From Mytilus galloprovincialis (taxonomy: Eukaryota; Mollusca; Bivalvia; Mytilida; Mytilidae): a stretch of DNA of 64,000 nt. Where the stretch lies: contig NC_134851.1 in assembly GCF_965363235.1 (NCBI RefSeq), forward strand, positions 20,550,347-20,614,346, read 5' to 3'. Shown here in pieces: positions 22,201-33,544 of the stretch (its first letter is position 1; every line of letters begins with the position of its first letter). Made by a program: the position numbers and the translations under genes. Below the pieces are notes generated by a model, which was not told the DNA's origin, ran no database searches, and saw nothing but the letters and a program-made list of their open reading frames with translations.

Positions 22201-25200
22201 CATCTTTGGTTTGCTCCATCTAAATTATTCAAACTTGTTAATTAGATATAGGAAGATGTGGTATGAGTGCCAAAAAGACATCTCTCCATCCAAGTCACAA
22301 TTTATAAAGTAAACCATTATAGGTTAAGGTACGACCTTCAGCACAGAGCTTTGACACACACTGAACAGCAAGCTATAAAGGACCCCAAAAATTACTAGTG
22401 TAAAACCATTCAAATGTGAAAATATACATGTTAAAGGACCCCATTAAAAATTAAAATAAGTTTGAAGACTTTCATGGTTTTTCTTTAAAGAATACATGTA
22501 TAGACTTATAAGTACATTTTAGTGACTGTGACAATTTTTATTGTTTAATTTCCAATTTTGAATTATGCAAAATGGCCCCTCCCCCCTAAATACAAAAAAG
22601 GAAAATAATACAAATGAGAAAAATCAACAATCTAATGTAAATATAGCAATTCAATACAAGAAACAAATAAGATAGAGATTAACTAATGACATCCACAGTA
22701 TTATCATGATTATAGGCTTCCAACTTGGCCAACTTCCAACAAGCTCATACAGAATTTGGCAGTTGTTAAACATGCACTTGTCCTTAAACAACCAATATTC
22801 TACATACAGTTCAAATCCGTCTCAACAGTTACCCTCTAATTTATATACTAAAACATATATGAAATATTCTTATTTGAACTATGAAAAAAATGAAATATAA
22901 TGAAAAAAAATGTGAACCCTTTGTTTTAATATATATTTCAATTTGATATTTTATACATGTTATAATATATATCATGTATATTTATGCTTTATATAAAGGG
23001 TTTTGATTTTGATTTTACATTTCAGCAATCATTCAGAACGATCTTGTTGGGAGAATTTCTTAGGAAGACCAGGATTTAATCTAATGTCCACTCCAGATCT
23101 TCGTTTCCATAGATATGGCTTTGATTGTTCTAAATCAAGGTCATCTTTTTGTGTAGTTCAGGTAATACACCATGTACACATGAAATTGTACAACTCTTTT
23201 TTAACATGTTTAAGTAGTCAATCTTTGTTAGTCTTGTATGATTTTAAACTTCATGTACATGATACTATACAAGTTTTTTTTAAAGGTTAAGAACATCAAT
23301 TTAAACATGTTTTATTATGTTGCCATAAAGTGACTGACTTTTTTTAACTTGATTGTCCATAGTAACGTAAAGGGGGTTATTTTCAGGGGTTGTAAATTTT
23401 TGCCTATTTTCACAGATAGAACAACCTCGCCAAAATAAATTGCACCAGATAAAAAGTGTTAATGCAAAGGTATCGACAAAAGTTTTGATTCCGCCAAAAT
23501 AATAAACGCCAAAATATTTCATATACCTTATTCAATGAAAATGCCGAAATTTTACACCCACGAAAATAACCTGCTATACGGTATATATCACCTCATTCAT
23601 TATCAGTAGAACTAACATAACTTTAAACTGGCTTAAACTTTTTTAATAATTTCAGCGACCATATTACATATAACGAGTTTTCTTATTTCCCAAAGATCCC
23701 ACTTTTTTAACCCCTTTCCCTACATCTACTATTATTACCCCCTATATCCCCCTCTGAATAGGATGTCTCTACTGTGTCTACAATATGTAGGTTGCAAAGT
23801 GTGAGAGCTTAAAAAATTACATTTAAATTATGTATTTGATACTATGTCTAATTTAAATGATGCAAGAATTATGAAAACTAGAGGTCCATCCGTCTGTTTG
23901 TGTTTCTGCTTCAGACTGATAAAAAATTTGTCACATTTTTAAGAAACAAGTTACAAATTATAGCTCCAAATCCTGAGATAAACCATTGAACTCTTATCTA
24001 ACATTATGAGCTAGCGTGGGAAAAATCGTTAAAGGCAATGTTTTTACATCTTAAAACGTAAGAAATTTAGGGATTGTAAAATAAATTACTTATTCATGTG
24101 AATTTTTAAGAAAATTAAAGGGAGTTTATTCAATTTTTTTTTAACAAAACAAAATTTACTGTAAATATAATATACTAGTAAGTACATGTATATTATTATT
24201 TACTTCTTCAAGGAAATAAAGATTACTTGTACCAGTGGTACTTGTGACTGACATAACAATCTGTCTGACTTTTAAGAAAGAAAATACTGTAAATTCTTAA
24301 AGTTTCACATTTTTTATTATTGTGAAATTGTTACTGACATAATAGATTTGGTAAAACAGCATGACAACCAAAAACTTGCAATTTTACTTTTTTTCATGCA
24401 GTTTTTCTATATTCGTAATTACTGATTTCACATTTAAAAAAATACAACCACAATCAAAGAGGTGCAAAAGATACCTGCAGAGGGACATTCAAACTTATAG
24501 ATCAAAAATAAACTGACAAACAGACATTTAATTGTACAAAACATAGAAAACTAAAGACTAAGCAACATGAACACCACCAAAAACTGAGGGTGATCTTATT
24601 TGCTCTGGAAGGGTAGGCAGATCCTGCTTTACATGTCGCACTCGTCCTATTGCTCACATTTTGCAAACAAGCTGCAGGTAAGTATTCTAATTCGGTTGGT
24701 CACATTTGTGTATACAGTTGTATCAATGAATCTATTTCAGATAAATAATAAAACAAAAGACACTACAGAACCTTGTAGAAAAAAGCACAAATGTGATTCA
24801 GAGACGGAAACTTCAAGTGACGATGATTCTAGATATTCCAGAACATCAGTAGAAGATAGATTAAAAGGCCGACATGCTGGAGCTCTGTTAGTTGACTTGC
24901 ATAATATTATAAAGGACAAGTATGATAACACTTGTGAAGAATACTCAATGCCAGGAATGTTAGTTGATGGAACTAGGGTAAATATATGTTTACATTTTGA
25001 GCCATTCAATATACATGTATATATGAATAAAAAGATGTGGTATGATTGCCAATGAGACAAGTCATGAAGAGTTCAGATGACACAGATATTAACAACAATT
25101 GGTCACTATATGGAGTATGACCTATAGTTGTTAATGTCTGTGTCATTTTGGTCTCTTGTGGACAGTTGTCTCATTGGCAATCATACCACATCTTCTTTGT

Positions 25201-26890
25201 TGATTTTCAACTATAATAACTCCCATACTGGGTAGCCTGTCTGATCACATGATTTTTGTAGGTTGTGGAATACAAATACCTACACAATCTGTTTTTTCTT
25301 CTTCACATATATCTTCCTGACAGCCAAAATACAATTACTATACAATGCTATATATTCAACTAATGTTGTAACTGTTTCATTTCTATTGAGTTAAATCTAG
25401 TGTAGTACTCTCACAGAATAAAAGTTCCGTCATAATATTTATTACAAAGATAATTTATTATGTAACAAAAGTTCCAATTGGAATTATTGTTATGTGATAT
25501 TTATTCCATCAGCATAATAAAAGGACCAATGCCTCAGAATTTTTATCACATAAAACAAATTCCTATAGGATGTTTTGTTACATAATAAATTATCTTTGGA
25601 ATAAACAGGGTCCCCCTCTTTTTGGGAAAAAAATGGTTGCTTATATAGGGAATAACTGAAGCGTGACTGGAGCGGGCCCCCTCTTAGGCAGTCAGTGGGC
25701 CCCAACTTATGAAAATTTCTGGATCTGCCACTGATAGTTAACATTTGAAACCTGTTTTGATTTAGAATATGATTACCATTTAAATATAAAAAAGAAGATG
25801 TGGTATGATTGCCAATAGTCTGTTTTGATTTAATCAATCAGGTGTAAACTAGACTTCAGCATAATGGGAACATTTGTTATACTCATCAACAAAGAAGATA
25901 AGTTCCTAATATTAGTGGATCAAATATAATACAGATAGAAAAAGTGTTCCATGACACAATTTCTGCAGAACAAATATTATTATAATATTGTTTCCCTCAG
26001 GAACAAATATACGTTGACAGTACATGTTACTAAGAGGAGGGTATCTGCATGGAAGAATGCAAAATAAAATTGCAATTTCAGGATGAACAAACAATTAAAA
26101 ATGTCTTGCACATTGTTCTTTTACCAATTTTATGAAACATGGTGAATGACAAACCTTTTTCACGGCTGCACGTGAAATAAAAATGGCAAAACACATTGTA
26201 CGAAAATAACCCTTTATCACCCTCTACTAAACATGTATACCATCATAATTTTGTACTTCATTTTTAGAACATTGTACTGCATTTGTTTACCTCAACTTTT
26301 GTATTTATATTGTATGCAGGCCCATAGACAGGAATTTCCAAGGGGGATGGGGTATTTGGACTTACAAACTCAACTTTAACAGGTCACAATTCAAACAGAT
26401 CGTTGACTTGAACATTGCTTATTTGTTTTCAGGGGGGGGCAGTTAGTATGATTCCTCCGAACCCCTCTGGCTACAGGTATGGTATGTTTCTCTGTATACT
26501 TGTATTTAGTTTTTAGAGAATAAAGTCTCTATCTATCTTTCTATCTACTTATCTATCTATATTGTGATAGCTGAACTATGACTAATAATTGGTTTTGTTA
26601 AACCAAAAATAGAATTTTTAAAGAATCTGTTTTTATCAAATGCTGGTTGATTGAGAAAAAGATACATGCTAGTATATATATATATTTTAATTTGTTATTT
26701 TTGCTCATTTCAGATTAGTTTGACAATGTTGGTAATATCAAAAGACCATTATGAGAGACTTAAAAATGGTCAAGAACTGACCAAAGACCATGCAGCCACA
26801 GTATACTACAGTACATTTTATGACATTTTACTGCAATCTCAACGTAACGATCTCATCCAGTTATTTTTATGTCTAAATAATATGACTTAG
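19260..26890 (+). CDS. Uncharacterised, probably nuclear, multi-exon protein
   Basis: Exons: 19260-19681 (ATG at 19260), 21197-21305, a less certain 21927-21973, 23026-23161, 24741-24977 and 26714-26890 (TAG stop). With this set the phases agree and the length is 376 codons including the stop. The N-terminus is basic with acidic serine clusters (RTRKRPERD, LSESSSDSEID, GRKRRSKDSGSD), suggesting nuclear location. Residues 60-185 look helical. Later segments carry CWENFLGRPGFNLMST, an Asp/Ser cluster (ETETSSDDDSRYSR), GALLVDLHNIIKDKYD and a C-terminal ISLTMLVISKDHYERLKNG. No catalytic motif or membrane segment is seen, and I do not recognise the family. An AATAAA lies near 26932. That the exons are real is fairly sure; the 21305-23026 joins are not. 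Confidence 0.6.
19740..19815 (+). repeat. Dispersed family 1, 3' fragment
   Basis: Short copy (ATTGGTGGCCTTCGGCTGTT through CCATTTCC) of the retroelement tail seen at 505-1017 and 55172-56040, here in sense orientation within the first intron of the uncharacterised gene. Confidence 0.65.
20147..20220 (+). repeat. Dispersed family 2 fragment
   Basis: ATATAGGAAGATGTGGTGTG through CCATCCAAATAACAAC, a truncated copy of family 2. Confidence 0.65.
20668..21065. mobile_element. Possible 0.4-kb MITE
   Basis: Left end TAGGCTATTTGCCAATT and right end AATTGGCAAATGGACTA are inverted with two mismatches. A TA at each border would suit a Tc1/mariner-type insertion, but the duplication is too short to be sure. 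No coding content. Confidence 0.45.
21288..21600 (+). repeat. 92-96 bp tandem repeat that includes the end of an exon
   Basis: GTGTCACGGTTTGCTGAAG recurs with changes at 21288, 21380 and 21476, followed each time by TTTGTTTATTGATGC, an AGTAGGTT..ATATTA segment and GGATAAGCATA. A fourth partial unit follows at about 21555. The first unit begins inside exon 2 of the uncharacterised gene, so the exon end and its donor region were duplicated into the intron. Confidence 0.75.
22245..22450 (+). repeat. Dispersed family 2 copy
   Basis: Runs from AGATATAGGAAGATGTGGTA to about TGTTAAAGGACCCC, including the CACTGAACAGCAAGCTATAA and AATTACTAGTGTAAAACC landmarks of the family. Confidence 0.7.
23350..23585. 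repeat. Dispersed repeat with CGCCAAAATAA motifs
   Basis: Contains several CGCCAAAAT motifs and ends CACGAAAATAACCTGCTATA near CGGTATA. Related to short segments with TTATTTTCG(T/C) at about 42490-42560, 54770-54850, 59643-59735 and 60452-60560. Probably a MITE family; boundaries not resolved. Confidence 0.45.
24440..24715 (-). repeat. Retroelement tail, family 4 (with 33545-34460)
   Basis: Antisense copy of the 3' region that follows the reverse-transcriptase fragment at 33545-34460: shared GCAGATCCTGCT, ACATGTCGCAC, and CAAAACATAGAAAACTAAAG. It is 5' truncated and lies just upstream of exon 24741 of the uncharacterised gene. Confidence 0.65.
25031..25195. repeat. Inverted pair of family 5 ends forming a hairpin
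   Basis: AAAGATGTGGTATGATTGCC starts the left arm and GGCAATCATACCACATCTT closes the right. The arms also share GACACAGATATTAACAAC-like sequence, so the whole segment of about 165 bp can fold back with a small loop near 25112. Confidence 0.7.
25600..25740 (-). repeat. GGGCCC-rich dispersed repeat, copy 1
   Basis: On the minus strand: AGTGGCAGATCCAGAAATTT, then GGGGCCCACTGACTGCC and AGAGGGGGCCCGCTCCAGTC. It matches 29505-29665 in opposite orientation. A shorter relative starting GGGGTGGATCCAGCCATTTT is at 27693-27760. Likely a MITE family with (T/C)GGATC ends. Confidence 0.6.
26318..26480. repeat. Possible short MITE
   Basis: GCAGGCCCATAGACAGGAAT at the left and a GGCTACAGGTATGGT right end, with G-rich inner borders on both sides (GGGGGATGGGG and GGGGGGGCAG). 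The ends are only loosely inverted (CCATAGACAGG versus CCTGTAGCCAG). No genes inside. Confidence 0.35.
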
Positions 26891-26899
26891 TATTGAGAG

Positions 26900-28400
26900 A
26901 TGTGAGCAAGCATTTCAAGTTATTAAACTGCCAATAAAAGATCCGTTAACAATATTGACAAAAGCTGATAATAAAAGATCTATGAAAAATCCAGAAGAAA
27001 GCTGTCAATCAAAGATCTTTGAAAGCTGCCTATTAGAGGCACAGACAAGATATCTATAGAAGCTGATGATAACAGATCTGTGGAAAGCCAACTGTTGAAG
27101 AGCTGTAAAAGAATAGCATGAACTTAACTATTGAAGTCAGGAAGCTTATTTTAGTGTATTTGTATGAAAATAAATAGTCATACAGTGTAGGAAAACAGTT
27201 TGAAGAATGTTATATGATTTATAAATCCTCTGAAAAACAAGAGAATTAAACATTGTTAAATTACTGTAGATAGTTTTTACTTCTGTTTGGTACCAATTTT
27301 TGTTGATTAATGGTGTTTTCATGGATGTTTTATTTTATGATTTTGCTAACTCAGTACAAATTTGTTTACAGTTCTATATATAGTCAATTTATACTTCCTA
27401 GTACACTTACTTATATTAGTGAAATTACCAAAAATTAGTATCGCACAAAAAAAAGGATTCCATTGTAATGCTTTACCCAAAATATTAAGGTGTAATCAAA
27501 TTATGGTGATTTGATGGCATTTGATAGAGAAAAAAATGGATTTTCCCTAACATTGGGTCAACATTTTAGTGTAAACCAAGTGTTGAAAAGTTTTTAGGAT
27601 TCAGCTATACTATTATTTCTTTATAATGCTTTTAATTTTGCCTGCAACGAAAGTCTGAGAATGTGAAATATAGGGATTGACATCAAACCAGCAGGGGTGG
27701 ATCCAGCCATTTTAAAAAGGGGGTTTCCAATCCAAGAGAAAGGGGGAATGATTCTAGGGTTCACATGTCTGTCTTGCAGGTTTCAATCAACCTTGACCTC
27801 ATTTTCATAGTTCATTTCTTTTCATGATTAAAGATTTTGTCCATTTATAAGATATTATATAAGCAATTAAAGGTCAACTGATTTGGTGTATGGAATGTTT
27901 GTCAAGAGCAGATGTCTCATGCAGAGTTCATTTTGACCTTGACCTTATTTTGATGGTTTTATTGGTCAATGTTAAGTTATCATGGTTATGTCTATTTCTT
28001 ACATACTATAACTAATAGGTCAACTGTATTTTGTGTATCAAATGATTGATTTTCTGTTTGGCAGGTTTCATTTGACATTGGCCTCATTTTTATGGTTCAT
28101 TGATCAATACTCAACTGAAGTAATAAGTTGCATTGCTTACTGGTTCTTATATACTATGGTATAAGCAACAAACTAACTATATGTCGTGTATGGTGGTTTT
28201 GCATGAAACTGTTAATTCAATTCCATTCTAGTACCAGTTAATAACTGGTTTACTATTTACATCAAAATTTCAATTGTGCACTGTGGACGATTGGTCGAAG
28301 TAATATACACCTACATTTACTGTATCAACACTGATGTTGTGAATTCTAATCTTGAACATCAGTGGTTCATATTCCTCTCCAAATGACTAGGATTAAAAGT
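26900..28400. other. 3' flank and repeat remnants, no gene
   Basis: After a possible AATAAA at 26932, the segment 27788-28200 carries diverged units with CTTGACCTCATTTT(C/T)ATGG, the same family as the array at 39573-40657. The rest is AT-rich with no coding signal. Confidence 0.45.
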
Positions 28401-28408
28401 GTGCTTAC

Positions 28409-28570
28409 CAAAGGTCATGGTTCTGCTTTGACACTCGATCTTCCTCCACCAATGAAAAGATGATCGCCATGAACAAACAAAGAGTACTGAAAGTGCAAGT
28501 TGAATTAAAGTGAATATAAAAAAAGTATAGGCAATCACATGTCCTTCAACAGTGAGGGAAAAAAACATTT
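28409..28570 (-). CDS. Possible exon of a membrane protein, unassigned
   Basis: On the minus strand an acceptor (CTACAAACAG) precedes a frame that opens with MFFSLTVEGHVIAY. It continues through a 20-residue hydrophobic helix (YTFFIFTLIQLALSVLFV) into CSWRSSFHWWRKIECQ, and a good donor (TTTG|GTAAGC) follows at 28408. A hydrophobic helix followed by an aromatic/basic patch looks like a real membrane exon. I find no partner exon nearby on the minus strand and do not recognise the family. Confidence 0.35.
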
Positions 28571-29504
28571 CTGTTTGTAGCATACCAATAGCTATGAATT
28601 ATATGCAATAGTGTCAAAGACAGTACTGTCTTAGTTTAGATATGCATGTATGACTGCACAAACTATTCTGAAGAATTGTATAACCCTATTGATGCCACAA
28701 AGGGAGCTTCCATTTGACTTTTAGTGTAGGAGAGTAAGGATGAAATTTGAAAAAAAGGTAGGACAGGAGTTTTGAGTGAAAAAAGGTAGGTTGGCAATTT
28801 ATGAAAAACGATTTATTGTAATAAAAGTCCAGATAAACTAAAAATTAATAATAAAAAAAAAAGGCAGGACCAAATTGAGAGAACTAAAAAGGCAGGACAA
28901 AATATTCTTCCTAGCCCCTTCTCCCACTAAAAATTAAATTGTAGCTCCTTTATTTACTAGGGTTGCAGAAAATACTACAGCTTGACATGACCAACTACAA
29001 CTACGACGTCATTTGAAACAATTATAAACATGTATTCATGCTTGCATACATTAAACATAAGGGTATGTCTGACACCTGCAGCAAGAGGTTAAGCAGCCAA
29101 CAAGGAGCGACATATGTTGTTAATACATGGGCGTTTAAAATCCAAATCCTTATATTATTTAACCAGGCTGTCCACCTTTTAAAATCCTAAAACCGCATAT
29201 TTTTTTGTAAGAATTATACCTTCAATTACACAAAAAACCAAACCAAACCAACTAGTTAATAGGTACCGTTGCAAGAAATTGTTTTATCTATAGATCTCGT
29301 TTCGCCCTGTGATAAGTTTAGTTAAATTTAAACATACAGTACATTGATGCATGTTGTACTGTTAAATCAATCATCCTTAATCAGAACGATAGCTGTATGT
29401 GTGAGTGTATGCGAGTGTGAGAGAAAGGCTTTTTATTTTTACTGTATGTGATTACATGCTTGTTATGAGCCCTATGATTAGGAAATACAATGTCTTTATC
29501 AGTG

Positions 29505-29665
29505 GCGGATCCAGAAATTTTCATAAGTGGGGGCCCACTGACTGACCTAAGAGGGGGCCCGCTCCAGTCACGCTTCAATGATTCCCTATTTAAGCAACCA
29601 AAATTTTTCCCCAAAAGGGGGGGGGGGGGCGGGCAACCTGCCCCCCTAAATCCGCCTCTGTTTAT
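29505..29665 (+). repeat. GGGCCC-rich dispersed repeat, copy 2
   Basis: AGTGGCGGATCCAGAAATTT to AAATCCGCCTCTG, so the two borders are themselves inverted (GGCGGAT / ATCCGCC). It contains a run of 13 G. Sister copy at 25600-25740. MITE-like. Confidence 0.6.
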
Positions 29666-29715
29666 CTTATATTTATATAATTTGTAAGCCTTCAAACAGT
29701 GCTGATTTTGCATTT

Positions 29716-29778
29716 CGCTTGGTCTCTTGTGGAGAGTTGTCTCATTTTCAATAATACCACATCTTCTTTTCTATCTTT
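29716..29778 (-). repeat. Dispersed family 5 end fragment
   Basis: GGTCTCTTGTGGAGAGTTGT through ACCACATCTTCTTTTCTATC. A second fragment of the same end is at 30168-30228. Confidence 0.6.
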
Positions 29779-29864
29779 AAATTATTCCTTGTCTAATTTG
29801 AATGAATATATAAGGGGAATGAGGAAGAAGGGGGAAAAGAGGGGAGGGGGGGGGGGGGTCGGAA

Positions 29865-30030
29865 GGCTGATCCCGAAATCCCGGGGTTAAAGACATGAAA
29901 TCCCGAGGTCCCGAATTTAAAGAAATTTAAATCCCGACATCCCGAAATTCGAAAAAGAATTCCCGCGGATCCCGAAAGGATAAATCTCGAGCTTAAAAAC
30001 ACCGGACCACGACGATCCGAAGAAGGTCAC
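29865..30030 (+). repeat. TCCCGA-rich repeat
   Basis: At least six TCCCGA motifs in about 120 bases, usually as paired AAATCCCGA..TCCCGAA separated by A/T-rich spacers, preceded by a G run (29838-29858). Not coding; the proline/glycine-like open frame on the minus strand reflects the repeat. Confidence 0.6.
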
Positions 30031-30239
30031 CCCCTCATTTAATGAACAAATACCATGAATACAGAATGGTATCAGTTACTTACTTGGACAGATTTTAAAT
30101 ATTTGTATTATTAATACTTTAGTTTGAATCAAGTACTCTTTAAAAACCCATTTAATTTCCATGCATTTCATTTGGTCTCTTGTGAAGAGTTGTCTTATTT
30201 GCAATCATACCACATCTTCTTTTCTATCTTAAAAGTGAT

Positions 30240-31890
30240 TTTTGTCGGATTTTAACGAATAGTTAACATACAAATACACCATGACTGCAGTGAATTAGAT
30301 GTACTGATTTTAAATATTAGAATTATTAATACTTTTAATTTGAATTAAGGACTCTTTAGGGAACATTTAGTTGTCTACACGCATGTGTGCATGGGTACAT
30401 ATCATGTATAGAGAGCAATGATTATGGACTTTCCGAATTGATTTTCCTCTGGGTTCAGTATTTTTGTGATTTTACTTTTTACTGACTTCAAATTAATTTA
30501 CATATTTAAGTCAAAACAATTATTTCGTGCAAAACTGTAAAAAGAAAAAACCTGTAGAAATTTATGAGTTCTAAAGTAAACTTTCATCAAGATTAAACAT
30601 ACATTAAATTTTGACATTTCTTTTAAATGTGGTTTTGTATGAAATATCTGTGGGCCTGAATGGGGTTTAACAGAATAGAGAATAATAAACCAATACTGCA
30701 GAAGATGGGGCAACAAAATAAAGAAAAAAATGAGAATAATGGATAATGGGGTTTTTAAACATTAAGAATAGAACATAATGGCCAAAAATAAATCACATAC
30801 AAAAAGATTATAGGATCCCTTTTCCAGAACCTTATAACATGTAATACAGAGCGACTTTTAATCTAGCTTCTGCAACTAGTGTAGTCATTCAATATAAACA
30901 GTCTTGATGTGTCATTTATCATTGTCTAGGCTACATTTATTCGCTAAATAACCGAGAACTAAGGACGACATGTGTGCGACTGAAACAAATAAATACATAA
31001 AACACAGGTATAATACCATTTTTCTTAATCGATGTCTTTTTTTTATTATTATCCTCTTCTCTCAAGTAATGTTGTACAAGTTCAATAGATCAATACTATG
31101 AATAATATATTTTATAATCAAAACAAACTGTTTTTTTTTTTACACTTCCCCTCTGAACAATTTTATCTAAAACCATGATGCATTTTACTTAAACAAATAT
31201 GAACCCGTCTTTTACGCAATATATTGAATGTCCGTTTCCTTACAGATTTTTACTTTCAGTAATTTTATATTTGTATATTTTTTCTTTTGTAGACGAGTCA
31301 ATTGGAGTATAAAAACAGATTTTTTTTTAAATATATATTATGCAAAAGAGAATAGAGATATACAAACCTATGCTTAAAATTAAAGATTAACTGGCAATGA
31401 CATTCAGAAGAACGATAAACGATAACAATACAATCAGCAATTCACAAACACAACTTCGAAAAGTAGACTTTTTGCCAGATATTCCGAATTCTCTGATTTT
31501 ATCAATATAGTCCCATTCAACAATTTTCCCCGCTAACCCCTACTTTTCTTTTTATAATTTTTAGTACACATAATTTAAAAAGTCATGTTTGAAAACTTTA
31601 TAAAATCCAAAGTTTTAGAAAGGAAAAAAGTGTCAATGTTAAATATATGAAAAATCTAGAGAGAATCATGTCCCGCCAAATTTTCAATAGCCTTATATAT
31701 ATATATCTCGAAAACAAACACACAGACCGTTATTTTTTTTCTGATGCTTTAGTTCATTTTTTTTTTATACATACTATCAATTTATAACAGTATAAAAAAA
31801 CGGAGAAGCGAACATCCTTAAGAAAAACCGGGGTGATCATTCACGGGGACTCCCAAATGGTAATCAGATCCCTTCACTAGTGGCACCGAT
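30240..31890. other. Intergenic stretch, no gene seen
   Basis: AT-rich with several poly(T)/poly(A) runs. I find no exon with both splice sites and coding character here. Confidence 0.4.
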
Positions 31891-31905
31891 TACCGTAAGG
31901 TATCA

Positions 31906-32815
31906 ATGTCCGATGCAATGTTGTCGGCTCTCCAACATTTCCGTAGTCTTGCGTTTAACACTCTTGCCATTGCCGAGTTTATGAGCTTCGGTCCTTACTT
32001 GGAAGTTGGTAGGTTATATGTATACTAATGTATTTTAAAAACATGATGGTAGTGAATACGTTCTGCTTTATGGGGTTATTTTGTTGACTATATTTGATAT
32101 GATATGAAATGTTGACTCTTATGAACATAATGAACATATGCATGTGTGAATTATCAAGGTTAATTGCTAGAAAGTGAGCAAGGTTGAATATACAACGACA
32201 TCAAATTGAATGGGTTGTACTACGATATTATGTAATCAACATAAGGAGATTCATCAAAACTATCCAACGGCTCAGAACTGTTTACAACTTATACAGAGAG
32301 AGTTCTGACTGGTTGTGTGTAATGGTTATCAAAAAGAAATTAAAAAAAAAATGTTTTTGTTCAATTCAAGTCCATTCGTACCATTAAACATAGTTTTGCA
32401 TGGGTAATAGTGTGGATAAAAGTAACTATATACTGTAAATCAATTCATTTCTCATCCGGTATATTCAACCACTGTGAAATATTAAGCAATTGTTGACTTG
32501 GCTATTGAACACATTTTTAAATTGCTCATGCATGTTTGAATGCTTAAGGAACAACCAGTTGACGCCAAAGGGACGGGTATGTGCATTTTATTTATACTTT
32601 ATATATTTTTTTCTCTTTTCTTTTCTCAAATGCATTCGAACCAAATCAATGTTTTTTATCAATTTGAAACAGAATATTTTATTTTCTTCCAATGAACAGA
32701 AAATCAAATGTTTATACACCAAAATCCAACATGTTTCTCCCAATAGTTTGATAAAAGCGAATGTGTCTTAGTCAACGCTGCAGCCGAGTATTTTTTCTGC
32801 CCCTTGGAATAGAAG
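31906..32815 (+). CDS. Candidate small gene: three short phase-compatible exons
   Basis: ATG at 31906 opens MSDAMLSALQHFRSLAF, continues to FMSFGPYLEV and reaches donor sites at 32009 (GTAGGT) and 32013 (GTTATA). Using the second, a 28-base exon at 32549-32576 (NNQLTPKGR, donor GTATGT) and a further segment at 32784-32815 (PSIFSAPWNR) stay in frame. Codon use of the first exon is protein-like. There is no signal peptide, no recognised domain and no final exon found, so this may be part of a longer gene, a non-coding RNA or chance. Confidence 0.25.
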
Positions 32816-33034
32816 GTTTTTTTTTTTGTTTTTTGTTTTTTAATTTTCTTTAAAATTCAATACCTTACGAATATCGTGTTCGTTTAAAATCATACTACCT
32901 GCTCTTTTTGCAATTTTATTAACATGTTTAACCCCGCCACATTCTGTATGAATGTTTGTCCCAAGTCAGAAGCCTGTAATACAGTTGTTGTCGTTTGTTG
33001 CTGTTTTACAGGTATGATCTTCGTTCATTTTATA

Positions 33035-33308
33035 TGTCCCATTTATGGGCATTATGTTTTCAGGTCTGTGCGTCCGTTCGTTCGTTCAAATAGTCCGTCT
33101 GTTTGTCCCGCTTCTGGTTAAAGTTTTTGGTCGAGGTAGTTTTTGATGGAGTTGAAGTCCAATCAACTTGAAACTCAGTACACAGTTCCCTATGATATGA
33201 TCTTCCTAATTTTATGCAAAATTGGTTTTTTACCTTATTTTCACGGTCCACTGAACACAGAAAATGATAGTGCGGATGGGGCATCCGTATACTAGGGACA
33301 CATTCTTG
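33035..33308 (+). repeat. Dispersed family 3, single-unit copy
   Basis: ATTTATGGGCATTATGTTTT, a short GTCCGTTC microsatellite, the AAAGTTTTTGGTCGAGGTAG block and the end GGGACACATTCTTG. Compare 15163-15634. Confidence 0.7.
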
Positions 33309-33359
33309 TAATAAATTAGACCGTTAGATTTTTTTTTCGTTTGGGTTGTTTTACATTTG

Positions 33360-33485
33360 TCATTTTGGGTCTTTTATTACTTACTATGCGGTATGGGCTT
33401 TGCTCATTGTTGAAGACAGTACGATGATCTATAGTTATTAATTTCTATGACATTTTGTCTATTGTGAAGAGTTTTCTCATTGGTA
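33360..33485 (-). repeat. Dispersed family 5 copy
   Basis: Carries TATGCGGTATGGGCTTTGCT, ATTGTTGAAGACAGTACG and the GAAGAGTTTTCTCATTGG end typical of the family whose longer copy is at 35757-36305. Confidence 0.6.
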
Positions 33486-33544
33486 TTAAAAGAAAGAAGT
33501 AAAATCACAAAAAAGTACTATTTCCCAGCAAATACGTCTGGGGT

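Noticed and set aside
22706-22900. 64-residue plus-strand frame between exons of the unknown gene
   Set aside because: Tyr/Asn/Ser-rich composition from AT-rich DNA, no acceptor or donor that fits the neighbouring phases.
32924-33121. Short plus-strand frame with Val/Cys-rich segment
   Set aside because: It runs into the dispersed family 3 copy at 33035 and reflects its microsatellite; no splice support.
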